Assembly: GCF_022440845.1 (NCBI RefSeq)
Contig: NZ_JAKNTO010000001.1
Location: 806,001 to 870,000 of the forward strand
Direction of reading: 5' to 3'
Length of the DNA stretch: 64,000 nt
Source: Ruminococcus sp. OA3
Lineage (GTDB): Bacteria > Bacillota > Clostridia > Lachnospirales > Lachnospiraceae
Shown here: piece by piece, positions 52,729 through 60,908 of the stretch
Numbering within the stretch: the first letter of the stretch is position 1
Layout: each line of letters begins with the position of its first letter
Notes under the pieces: model-generated
What the model saw: the letters and a program-made list of their open reading frames with translations, nothing else
Told to the model about the DNA's origin: nothing
Database searches by the model: none
Position numbers and translations under genes: made by a program

Positions 52729-54795
52729 ATGAAAAACACAGTGGAAAACCGGCAGAATGATGCGGTTAAGATTCGCATAGGCGAGAAAGTGGCATATGGT
52801 TCCGGAGACGTTGCATGTAACGTTGTATTTGCGCTGACGATGTCACTGGCTACTTATTTTTATACAAATGTCATCGGCATGTCAGCGGCCCTGGTGGGAA
52901 CAATCCTGATGCTTTCAAGGCTCTTTGACGGAGCTTCTGACGTTATCATCGGCCTTCTGGTAGATAAGACAAAATCCCGGTTTGGAAAAGCGAGGGCGTG
53001 GGTACTCTGGATGACGGTTCCTTACGGGCTGTCGGCAGTACTTATGTTTATGGTTCCGGCTGATGCGACTACGGTAGTACAGGCTATCTATGTATTTATC
53101 ACCTATAACTTTGCGGTCACCATCGTCTATACCGCGCTCAATCTGCCTTACGGTACCCTGGCAGCCCTGATGACCCGTGACCAGAATGAACGTTCACTGC
53201 TGAATGTGTTCAGGATGTCCATGGCGCCGGCCGGCAATCTGGTTGTAACAGCCCTGACACTGCCGCTTATCAACCGCCTGGGCGGGGACCAGAAGGCATG
53301 GGTTACAGTCACTGTCATTTATGCGGTGATTGCAATGATCTTACTGATGGTCTGCTTTTTCGGATGTAAGGAGCGCGTACATATACCGGCAGTACCGGAC
53401 GATGAAAAGGTATCGATGGGAATGAGCTTCCGCTGTATGCTGAGCAATAAGTACTGGTGGATGGTAACCCTGATGTTTTTCGGATGGTCGGTGTATACAA
53501 CATTAAACGGTACGATGCTGACTTACTATTCTCAGTATCAGCTGGGCAATAATGAACTGATGAGTATTATTTCAATTGTGGAAAAACTGCCTTCCATTCT
53601 TGTGACGATTGCCATCGCTCCCTTTATCAAGAAATTTGGAAAACGCAACCTGTCTCTGGCCGGGGCGATCGTCTCATTGAGCGGTGCGGCGATCATGCTG
53701 ATCAGCCCGCAGAATCTGACCTTTGTGCTGATCGGGGCAGCGTTGAAGGGGGCGGGTGTGGGACCGATCGGGGCAACAGTCTACGCCATGATGGCGGATG
53801 CGATCGAGTACGGTCACTGGCGTACGGGAGTGCGTACAGAAGGTCTCCTGTTCAGTGCGGCAACTGTTGGATATAAGATAGGAGGAGGTCTGACAAGTGC
53901 GGGGATCGGCTTTGTACTGGAAGCCGCAGGGTTTGACGGGAAATCAGCAGTATATCAGACGGCTTCCGCACACAGTGCCATTTCTTCTCTGTACCTCCTG
54001 CTGCCCTTTGTGGCCTGGGGGCTGCTGGCAGTTCTGCTGTGGCGTTATAAACTGGACAAGGAGTATTCAGGCATTATCGGAGAACTGCAGATTGGAAAAT
54101 ATTCTGAAAAAGCGGTGGTTAAGCAAAAAACGCCGCAGGCAGGTCAGAAGGAACCGGTCTTTGCCGCATCTTCAGATACGGCAAAAACAAACGCTATTAT
54201 CACGATCAGCCGGGAATATGGAAGCGGCGGCCATGATATCGGCAAACGTCTTGCCAGGGAACTGGGCATTCCGTTTTATGATAAGCAGCTGATATCCCTG
54301 GCAGCTAAGGAGAGCGGACTGGACGAAGCTACCTTTGAGCAGCTCAATGCGGAACTGAGCGCTTATCAGCTTTCACTTACCCTGCTTGATCCAGGCAATC
54401 AGAATGACAGGCTGTTTCTGCTTCAGTCGCAGACGATCCGCAACCTGGCACTTCAGGGCCCGTTTGTCATTGTAGGCCGGTGTGCAGACTATGTGCTGCG
54501 CGATTTTGACAATGTGGTAAATGTGTTTATCAGCAGTTCAGCTGTCAAGAAGGCTCTGCGAGAGAATGCACCGGCGGGAAAGGATACGGATCAGATCAAG
54601 CAGTGGCAGATGGTAAGTGAGATGGACAAACGCCGAAGCCTGTATTATCAGCATTATACAGGGCGTGAATGGGGAAAAGCGGAAAACTATCAGCTGTGTG
54701 TGGACAGCAGTCTGCTGGGAATGAATACCTGTAATGTAATTAAAACATATCTGGACGGCTGTGCTAAACCCGGGGAGCGCGTGGGTATCCTTTAA
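52729..54795 (+). CDS. GPH-family sugar symporter fused to a cytidylate kinase-like domain
   Basis: A 688-residue two-part protein. Residues about 15-455 are a 12-helix glycoside-pentoside-hexuronide (MelB-like) transporter: GSGDVACNVVF, LSRLFDGASDVIIG, DKTKSRFGKAR, MMADAIEYGHWRTGVRTEG. After a polar linker, residues about 490-680 match the cytidylate kinase-like family (TISREYGSGGHDIGKRLARE, FYDKQLISLAAKESGL, VGRCADYVL). One uninterrupted frame links them. The role of the kinase-like part is unknown; it might phosphorylate or sense a cytosolic ligand. ATG 52729 follows TGGAGGAG. Confidence 0.85.
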   Translation: MKNTVENRQNDAVKIRIGEKVAYGSGDVACNVVFALTMSLATYFYTNVIGMSAALVGTILMLSRLFDGASDVIIGLLVDKTKSRFGKARAWVLWMTVPYGLSAVLMFMVPADATTVVQAIYVFITYNFAVTIVYTALNLPYGTLAALMTRDQNERSLLNVFRMSMAPAGNLVVTALTLPLINRLGGDQKAWVTVTVIYAVIAMILLMVCFFGCKERVHIPAVPDDEKVSMGMSFRCMLSNKYWWMVTLMFFGWSVYTTLNGTMLTYYSQYQLGNNELMSIISIVEKLPSILVTIAIAPFIKKFGKRNLSLAGAIVSLSGAAIMLISPQNLTFVLIGAALKGAGVGPIGATVYAMMADAIEYGHWRTGVRTEGLLFSAATVGYKIGGGLTSAGIGFVLEAAGFDGKSAVYQTASAHSAISSLYLLLPFVAWGLLAVLLWRYKLDKEYSGIIGELQIGKYSEKAVVKQKTPQAGQKEPVFAASSDTAKTNAIITISREYGSGGHDIGKRLARELGIPFYDKQLISLAAKESGLDEATFEQLNAELSAYQLSLTLLDPGNQNDRLFLLQSQTIRNLALQGPFVIVGRCADYVLRDFDNVVNVFISSSAVKKALRENAPAGKDTDQIKQWQMVSEMDKRRSLYYQHYTGREWGKAENYQLCVDSSLLGMNTCNVIKTYLDGCAKPGERVGIL

Positions 54796-54801
54796 AATAA
54801 A

Positions 54802-55623
54802 ATGAAAAATAATATGATGAATGATACAAATGAGTCTGTAATGCGTATAGATTACCGAATGTTAATGGAGACGGCGGCGCTGGCAGGAGAGATCATGCTC
54901 GAAAACGGAGCCGAGGCCTGCCGGGTAGAAGACACCATCAACCGCATGCTCTATACTGCAGCTTCCATATCACATGCAGAGACGGTCGTCTTGAGCACCA
55001 GTTTTGTGGCGACAGCTGCAGCAGTCGGCATGGATCCTGTGACGGCAGCCCGGAGAATAAAAAGCAAGGGGACAAACCTGAATAAGATCTGCCGTGTTAA
55101 TCAGGTGTCGAGAGACTACTGCGAAGAAAAGATCTCTCTGGAACAGGTATGGATATTGCTGCAGCACATCCGGGGTGAGAAGCTGTATTCCGGAAAACTT
55201 AATTTTCTGTGTATGATCATCATAACAGCATCCTTCACGGCGCTTCTTGGCGGGACGGCATTGGATGCCGCTGCCGCGGGTCTGTGCGGCGCCGTGCTGG
55301 AACTCTGTCTGCGGGCCGGCAGGTGTACGCCGCTGCATGCGTTCATTGTGGAAATGTGTGCAGCGATGGCTTCATCGGCAGTTGCCGTCAGCTTTTTCCA
55401 CTTTCTGCCCGCGGTCCGCGATGCGAATCTTATTATCATCGGGACCATGATGCCTCTTGTACCGGGTGTCGCCATTACGAATGCTGCGAGAGATACACTG
55501 CAGGGTGACTTCGTCTCGGGGTGTGCCCGCATTCTGGAGGCATTTGTCAAAGCGTTTTCAGCGGCTCTCGGGGTAGGCATCATAATTTTTCTATACAGAG
55601 CCTTAAATGGCGGAGGTTTGTAA
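54802..55623 (+). CDS. ThrE-type exporter subunit, larger part (DUF1212)
   Basis: A 273-residue protein of the threonine/serine exporter family. An N-terminal soluble stretch has the conserved pattern ENGAEACRVEDTINRM and SFVATAAAV, then about five helices follow from residue 135. In this split form it works with the small partner encoded next. It starts 6 nt after the symporter-kinase gene, without a strong ribosome site, suggesting coupled translation. Exported compound unknown; threonine and serine are known for the family. Confidence 0.85.
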   Translation: MKNNMMNDTNESVMRIDYRMLMETAALAGEIMLENGAEACRVEDTINRMLYTAASISHAETVVLSTSFVATAAAVGMDPVTAARRIKSKGTNLNKICRVNQVSRDYCEEKISLEQVWILLQHIRGEKLYSGKLNFLCMIIITASFTALLGGTALDAAAAGLCGAVLELCLRAGRCTPLHAFIVEMCAAMASSAVAVSFFHFLPAVRDANLIIIGTMMPLVPGVAITNAARDTLQGDFVSGCARILEAFVKAFSAALGVGIIIFLYRALNGGGL

Positions 55624-56070
55624 ATGTTACTGCAGAGTATATATGCACTGGCGGCAGTTACTGCATTCTGCGTTCTTCTGGAAGTACCGAAAAAGCAGGT
55701 CATGCCGGCAGGCATTGCAGGAGCTATCTGCTGGGCTTCATACCTGTTCGTATGGAACCTTACAGGGAGCACCGTATTTTCCAGCTTTCTGTCTGCGTGC
55801 GTGGTCTCTGTCTATTCCAGAATCATGGCACGGTTCAGGAGAGCGCCGGTGACGGTGTTTTTCATTCCAGGCATTCTTCCCATCGTACCGGGAGTGGCAA
55901 TGTACCGGTCGGTATATTACCTGATGACGGATAACGACCTGCTCGCCAAAGAATATCTCCTGGAAGCGCTGCTGATAGCGGGTGCCATCGCTTTCTCTGT
56001 CTTTTTGACAGACTCGGTCGGCACGCTGCTGGAGGGCAGTCATACGGCCGGAGACAAGGACATCAAATGA
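55624..56070 (+). CDS. ThrE-type exporter subunit, smaller part (DUF3815)
   Basis: A 148-residue membrane protein with four to five helices and the family core TVFFIPGILPIVPGVAMYRS. It starts directly after the stop of the larger subunit, with GGAGG inside that gene. The two together make a complete split ThrE exporter. Last gene of the site-G operon. Confidence 0.85.
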   Translation: MLLQSIYALAAVTAFCVLLEVPKKQVMPAGIAGAICWASYLFVWNLTGSTVFSSFLSACVVSVYSRIMARFRRAPVTVFFIPGILPIVPGVAMYRSVYYLMTDNDLLAKEYLLEALLIAGAIAFSVFLTDSVGTLLEGSHTAGDKDIK

Positions 56071-56123
56071 ATGACTTTCGATATTGAGTTTGTATTGCTT
56101 ATGTAGTATTCTGGAATATATGG

Positions 56124-56152
56124 TTGACAGAAATGAATTAATCTATTATATT
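56124..56152 (+). promoter_or_regulatory. Promoter of the GntR gene
   Basis: TTGACA (56124-56129), 17 bp, TATATT (56147-56152), 65 bp before ATG 56217. Confidence 0.65.
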
Positions 56153-56158
56153 AGTATA
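56139..56158. promoter_or_regulatory. Regulon palindrome, site H (gntR autoregulation)
   Basis: TAATCTATTATATTAGTATA matches 17 of 20 consensus positions, with a perfect right half, and overlaps the -10 of the regulator's own promoter. Confidence 0.65.
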
Positions 56159-56216
56159 TAAGGCGTGGGGCGGGAAAATTTTGGTTTATGAATCAAAATG
56201 AAGAAAGGCGTACAAA

Positions 56217-56888
56217 ATGGAATTAGAAAAAATATATACGGGAAATAAGGTCGATGTCTACCAAACATTAAAAAATGCAATACAGTATCTGTCGTTAATG
56301 CCCGGTTCAACGATCAATGAGCAGGAGCTGGCATCTGAACTGGGGGTAAGCAGAACTCCTATCCGGGAGGCACTGATCCGTCTGTCTAGTGAGACACTCA
56401 TTGATATTTATCCTCAGAAGGGGACGTATGTCTCCAGGATTGACTTTGCATTTGCAAATGAAGTGGCATATATGAGACACATTCTGGATACGGAGATTTG
56501 TCTGACGCTGTGCAGGGAGAAGGTGGACCTGCACGACGCGGTGGATGAGATATTATATTTTATGCGTGCTGCGGTCAAGAAAAAAAATGTGATAGAGTAT
56601 CTGAAAAAGGATCAGGAATTTCATAAGGCATTGTTTGCCTATGGAAAACACGAACTGATATGGGACATTATCTCTACATCCAGGGCACATTACAACCGCT
56701 TCGTGATCCTGGATCTTCAGCTGGATGGGAAACTGGAAAACTCCTATCAGCAGCACTGCGAAATCCTGGATTCCATCGCTTCCGGAGATGAAAAGAAACT
56801 GCTTGAAATATTAGATGTTCATCATGATCATACGGGAGTTGATTATGAGATGATACAGAAAAATTTTCCTGCTTATTTTGAAGCTTAG
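56217..56888 (+). CDS. GntR family regulator, FadR/FCD subfamily
   Basis: A 223-residue repressor candidate for the whole 26-57 kb regulon. Winged helix at about 8-75 (GSTINEQELASELGVSRTPIREAL, split at the LGVSRTP turn; then IYPQKGTYVSRI). The helical FCD ligand/metal domain spans about 80-215, with conserved residues in RHILDTEICL, DQEFHKALFAYG and the final VHHDHT. FCD proteins bind organic acids or sugar acids and often repress their own gene; the operator-like palindrome at its promoter fits that. The effector is unknown. Confidence 0.9.
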   Translation: MELEKIYTGNKVDVYQTLKNAIQYLSLMPGSTINEQELASELGVSRTPIREALIRLSSETLIDIYPQKGTYVSRIDFAFANEVAYMRHILDTEICLTLCREKVDLHDAVDEILYFMRAAVKKKNVIEYLKKDQEFHKALFAYGKHELIWDIISTSRAHYNRFVILDLQLDGKLENSYQQHCEILDSIASGDEKKLLEILDVHHDHTGVDYEMIQKNFPAYFEA

Positions 56889-56966
56889 GAGAGTGCTTCG
56901 GATTATTACAAATGCGTAGTTAAGACTGTTGAAGAGCAGTTATTACTTTAGTTCAAAAGATAGTGA

Positions 56967-56996
56967 AGAGACAGGGTGCGAGCCCTGTCTCTTTAA
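56967..56996 (+). terminator. Rho-independent terminator after gntR
   Basis: AGAGACAGGG pairs with CCCTGTCTCT, followed by TTAAT. The U-tract is short. Confidence 0.65.
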
Positions 56997-57038
56997 TATG
57001 GGCGTAATTACTAAACGACAGGTTGATAAAGAGCCTTT

Positions 57039-57902
57039 TTAGTTTTCAAATCCTGCAACATTATAATATTTGCGAAATACCATCGGTGTGACTAAATTTT
57101 TAGACTTAAATGCCCGTATAAAGTGCGTGCTGCTCGTAAATCCGCATTCTTCGGAGATTTGCTGTATATTGAGTGTGGATTCGATGAGCAGTGTTTTGGC
57201 ATTCTGCAGCTGAAGTGATAAAAGATAGCTGTGTGGGGAAGAACCCATCTGCCGTTTAAAAAGCCTGGAAAAATACTGTGGATTCAGAGAAACATGATTC
57301 GCTATTTCCTCAATGGAAGGAGCCTTCCGGTAATACTGTGACATGTAGCGGACAGCAGACCGGATGGAAGATGATTCTCTGGACGGATTTTGTACAGTTA
57401 ATCTGGTCAGGATATCATAGATATAAGAGGACAGGCGGTGTTCGCTGATTTCTTTATTTTTAATGTGATTCAAAATATCTCCAAGCAGCAATGAAATCTC
57501 AGATTTTCCGGAATGACAGACTCCATCCTGTGATAGAAGATCGCAATAAAGAGGGGTAAGACCACCTTCAAAGTGAAGCCACTGGAACGTTACCTGCTTT
57601 TCTGCCCAATATTGGTGGGGGCGGCTGCAGTCAAAAAAAACAACGTCGTCGGTTCTGGCTGTCTGGTGCCTGCCGTCATACTGTACATGAAGTTCTCCTT
57701 CGAGGACGTACAGTATTAAATAAAACTGAGGATAATCGTTTGGTCTGCTGACCCGGTAAGGGGGAACACAGGTATAGACCGCTCCGAAAAAAGGATAAAA
57801 CAGGTGCATTCTTGCAAAATCAGAAGGATCATGAAAATAAATCCCTTTTTTTTCGATGATTCCGGCTTCCTTAGCAATTGGTTGAAGTTTATAAGTTGGC
57901 AT
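57039..57902 (-). CDS. AraC family regulator with N-terminal cupin
   Basis: A 287-residue regulator. A cupin-type sensor lies at about 45-115 (FYLILYVLEGELHVQYDG, VVFFDCSRPHQYW), and the AraC domain at about 185-287 (PSIEEIANHVSLNPQYFSRLF; NIQQISEECGFTSSTHFIRAF). ATG 57902 follows AGGAGG. It is divergent from the uroporphyrinogen-decarboxylase-like gene, its probable target. The 215-base divergent region is AT-rich; no regulon palindrome was seen in it. Confidence 0.87.
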   Translation of the reverse strand: MPTYKLQPIAKEAGIIEKKGIYFHDPSDFARMHLFYPFFGAVYTCVPPYRVSRPNDYPQFYLILYVLEGELHVQYDGRHQTARTDDVVFFDCSRPHQYWAEKQVTFQWLHFEGGLTPLYCDLLSQDGVCHSGKSEISLLLGDILNHIKNKEISEHRLSSYIYDILTRLTVQNPSRESSSIRSAVRYMSQYYRKAPSIEEIANHVSLNPQYFSRLFKRQMGSSPHSYLLSLQLQNAKTLLIESTLNIQQISEECGFTSSTHFIRAFKSKNLVTPMVFRKYYNVAGFEN

Positions 57903-58117
57903 AGTACCTCCTGAAAGGTCAAAAAATGTATATAAATAGTAAGTAGCGTATGATGAATTAGGCTTCCAAATATTTTATACTGTTTTAAAACACAGGTATA
58001 AGAGTATTTTATCATGAAAATCAAAAATGTACAGTCATTATCTGCTTCTGACTTGCAATTTGGAAAAAGATAAAAATGTTATATTTTTGAGTAAAAGTAA
58101 AGAAAGGAAGTTAAAAA

Positions 58118-59449
58118 ATGAGCAACGGTACAGAAACGTCTAAAAGAGGAGAAGAACTTTTCAGAGAGCAGTTCCTTTACAAGCATCCGGAAGTGGCAAA
58201 AATGCAGACGGAGTTAAAGTTTTCTGACGAGGAAAAGTCAATTCTGCGGCAGTTGGCTGAAAAAGTGGCGTATATAGCGGAAACGGATGCCATGAAACTG
58301 AAAAAAAAATTGTGGACTGAGAATCATGATTTGAAGAGCAGTACCCCCGTTATATTTGTGGATCCGGAAAATGGCTGGAATGAAATCATGACGGATGAGG
58401 TTATTTTTTGCAGGGATCCACTTGCGAGAACCTGGGAAAATCTGCTCAGGAAAAAAATATATTCGGCGGAAGTTATTAAGGATGATACGGTTATCACAAA
58501 GGATTTTAATGTACCGTGGTATTGGACGGATGATGGCTTTGGTATCAACCCTGTCATTGAATATGCGGATATGAAGGGCGGAGCCTATCATGTCCTGGCT
58601 GCAATTGAAAATTATGAAGAGGATTTTGAAAAGCTGCATTTTCCAAAATTGACAATTGACAGAGAAAAAAGTTTTCAGATCATGGAATGTGCGAAAGATG
58701 TATTCGGGGATATTTTAAACTGCAGATTTTCCATGAAGTGGCACTGGGATGATTCGTTCCTGTGCAATTATGTTGAACTGCGTGGTATGGAAGATTTTAT
58801 GTGTGATTTTGTGACAGACCCGGAATGGGTGAACCGCATGATGCAATTTTTGACGGATGGAGTTATCAAAAGATTTGACTGGCTGAAGGAACAGGGCTTA
58901 TTATCTTTGAATAACGATGATACATACCTGGGGACTGGGGGACAGGGTTATACCACTGATCTGCCTGCTTCAGATTTTGCCGGAAAAGTGCGGACCACAG
59001 ATATGTGGCTGACACTCCAGGCACAGGAAACGGTATCTGTAAATCCGGATATGTTTGGGGAGTACGTACTGCCACATTTTATTCGTCTGGCTGAACGCTT
59101 TGGGCTTGCCCATTATGGTTGCTGCGAACCTTTCGATGTGAGATGGGAATATTTAAAACAGATTCCAAATCTGCGTCATGTATCCGTATCTCCGTGGGCA
59201 AAGTACCACCTGGTCCCAGAGCTTCTTGGTAAACAATATGTGGCCAGTGTGAAATTAAAACCGACACCGCTTGCCATGTCAACCATGAATGAGGAGCATG
59301 TAAGAAATGAGTGCCGCAGAGCAGTCGAGGAAACATTTGGCGGTATCTGTGAATTTGTTATGAAGGATAACCACACCATTGGGAATAATCCCGATAATCT
59401 GATCCGCTGGACGCAGATTATGAGGGAAGAGATTTGTAGAAAATATTAA
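58118..59449 (+). CDS. Uroporphyrinogen decarboxylase (URO-D) family protein
   Basis: A 443-residue protein of the URO-D superfamily TIM barrel. It is longer than HemE (~340) and lacks its N-terminal arginine-rich active site. The C-terminal part has HYGCCEPFD and RHVSVSPWA, resembling the zinc-thiolate-type methyltransferase relatives (MtaA/CmuA group) that act with corrinoid proteins. No corrinoid protein or methyltransferase partner lies next to it. Gut Clostridia carry many such URO-D paralogues of unknown function. Probably a single-gene unit under the divergent AraC regulator. Confidence 0.75.
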   Translation: MSNGTETSKRGEELFREQFLYKHPEVAKMQTELKFSDEEKSILRQLAEKVAYIAETDAMKLKKKLWTENHDLKSSTPVIFVDPENGWNEIMTDEVIFCRDPLARTWENLLRKKIYSAEVIKDDTVITKDFNVPWYWTDDGFGINPVIEYADMKGGAYHVLAAIENYEEDFEKLHFPKLTIDREKSFQIMECAKDVFGDILNCRFSMKWHWDDSFLCNYVELRGMEDFMCDFVTDPEWVNRMMQFLTDGVIKRFDWLKEQGLLSLNNDDTYLGTGGQGYTTDLPASDFAGKVRTTDMWLTLQAQETVSVNPDMFGEYVLPHFIRLAERFGLAHYGCCEPFDVRWEYLKQIPNLRHVSVSPWAKYHLVPELLGKQYVASVKLKPTPLAMSTMNEEHVRNECRRAVEETFGGICEFVMKDNHTIGNNPDNLIRWTQIMREEICRKY

Positions 59450-59475
59450 AACTTAATAGCATTTATGAACTGACG

Positions 59476-59484
59476 TGGTATAAT
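59476..59484 (+). promoter_or_regulatory. Extended -10 promoter of the FmdE-like gene
   Basis: TGGTATAAT: a consensus -10 with the TGn extension and no good -35, 43 bp before ATG 59527. Confidence 0.5.
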
Positions 59485-59526
59485 AAAAAACAAGTTTGAA
59501 AATGAAAGACTTAGGGGAAACGTGAT

Positions 59527-60081
59527 ATGGACAAAAAAATATGGGAAACCTGCGTGGCATTTCACGGCCACGAATGCGGCGGACTGACGATCGGATACAA
59601 GGCGGCAATGTATGCGATCAGGCTATTAGAGCTTGCTCCTGGCAACGGTGAGAAATCATGCTGCATCTCTGAGGATGAGCAGGTAGTATGTATAGCTGAA
59701 AATGATGCCTGCGGCATTGATGCGATTCAGGTAATACTGGGCTGCAGTGCCGGCAAGGGTAATCTGCTGTTTCACATGAGGGGGAAACAGGCATTTTCCT
59801 TCTACAACAGAAACACCGGAAAATCCGTCCGCCTTGTGCTGAAACCCCGCCCGGAAGGGATGACCAGGGAGGAATCTTTTGCATATTATCAGGGGCATGG
59901 GCCGGAAGAACTGTTTGATGTAAAAGAGACTGCGATCCCACTCCCGGAAAAAGCGAGAATCTTCAGGTCTCTGACCTGCAGCTGCTGCGGTGAGACGGCG
60001 TCTGAGAATATGATGCGTCTCGAAGGAGATCAGATCCTGTGTCTGGATTGTTATGATTCTTATGACCGGTTCAGGGTCTGA
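59527..60081 (+). CDS. FmdE family protein
   Basis: A 184-residue protein related to subunit E of formylmethanofuran dehydrogenase. The N-terminal FmdE domain has FHGHECGGLTIGYKA (13-27) and ENDACGIDAIQ with the conserved Cys/His pair. The C-terminus is a small zinc ribbon (CSCCGE, LCLDCY). Family members bind metals or act as chaperones around molybdenum enzymes, but the role in bacteria without methanofuran is unclear. Own promoter, and a terminator shared with the convergent L25 gene. Confidence 0.85.
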   Translation: MDKKIWETCVAFHGHECGGLTIGYKAAMYAIRLLELAPGNGEKSCCISEDEQVVCIAENDACGIDAIQVILGCSAGKGNLLFHMRGKQAFSFYNRNTGKSVRLVLKPRPEGMTREESFAYYQGHGPEELFDVKETAIPLPEKARIFRSLTCSCCGETASENMMRLEGDQILCLDCYDSYDRFRV

Positions 60082-60085
60082 ACAT

Positions 60086-60127
60086 AAAAAGACCAGAGAC
60101 AGTATCTATCTGTCTCTGGTCTTTTTT
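60086..60127. terminator. Bidirectional terminator between FmdE-like and L25 genes
   Basis: AAAAGACCAGAGACAG and CTGTCTCTGGTCTTTT form a perfect 15-16 bp stem with A-runs and T-runs on both sides. Confidence 0.9.
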
Positions 60128-60154
60128 ATATCACTGCTCTGTAAAATGTTATGG

Positions 60155-60742
60155 TCAGTCTTCAGCTTCGTTAACTTCGCTCTCTTCAGCTTCTGTGTTC
60201 TTAACATAATCTGAAATATGGAAAATCATGGCGTCTTCCGGTGTTATGAACTGAACATCTTTATTTTCCGGCAATACCAGGTCTTTTACATGCATGACTT
60301 TTATCTCAGGTGCGAGTTTTTCAAAATCAATAATGATCGTATCCAGAAGATTGGACGGGTCAGCCTTGTAGCTGATTTCGGAAAGATCCTGTTCCACTAT
60401 ACCCTGTACACAGTCTGAATTTTCCAGTTTCACCTGCACGGAAGTAGAAATCACCTCACCGTGGACTAATGCCTGAAGGTCAAATGCCATGACCTGTTTT
60501 TTCATTGAATTATAATCAATACTTTTGACGACAGCATTCGTCTTTTCACTTCCAAGGTCCAGAATTACCTGAGAACCCTCCCCATTTTTTTTGATAAACT
60601 GCAGTACGTCTGCTTCGGCAAACTGAAGCGGAACGGATTCATCCATTCCCTTTCCGAACAGTACGCCAGGAGCGAAGCCTTCACGTCTTAATTTCTTTGC
60701 TTTTATTTCCGGGTTTCTTTTTTCTGCTTTCAATGTAGTCAT
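60155..60742 (-). CDS. rplY: Ribosomal protein L25 / general stress protein Ctc
   Basis: A 195-residue L25 of the long Ctc type, which binds 5S rRNA in the large subunit. The N-terminal domain (about 1-90) begins TTLKAEKRNPEIKAKKLRREGF with the usual GVLFGK, and the C-terminal TL5 domain (about 95-180) ends in an acidic tail. ATG 60742 follows AGGAGGT. An extended -10 (TGCTATAAT on the minus strand, near 60865) and a leader with paired arms GAACTC/GAGCTC lie upstream, so a structured 5' leader is possible. Confidence 0.9.
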   Translation of the reverse strand: MTTLKAEKRNPEIKAKKLRREGFAPGVLFGKGMDESVPLQFAEADVLQFIKKNGEGSQVILDLGSEKTNAVVKSIDYNSMKKQVMAFDLQALVHGEVISTSVQVKLENSDCVQGIVEQDLSEISYKADPSNLLDTIIIDFEKLAPEIKVMHVKDLVLPENKDVQFITPEDAMIFHISDYVKNTEAEESEVNEAED

Positions 60743-60908
60743 ATCTGATACCTCCTGTAATCATGTGATATGTTACCGCACATAACAAAAAACAAAAAGA
60801 ACTCTCTCTACAGGTGTAGTTATGAGCTCTTTAAAGCAAAGTTCTGTATGCACCTCTATATTATAGCACCTGAAACAGAAATTTATATGTATTTTCTGTG
60901 AAAAAACG

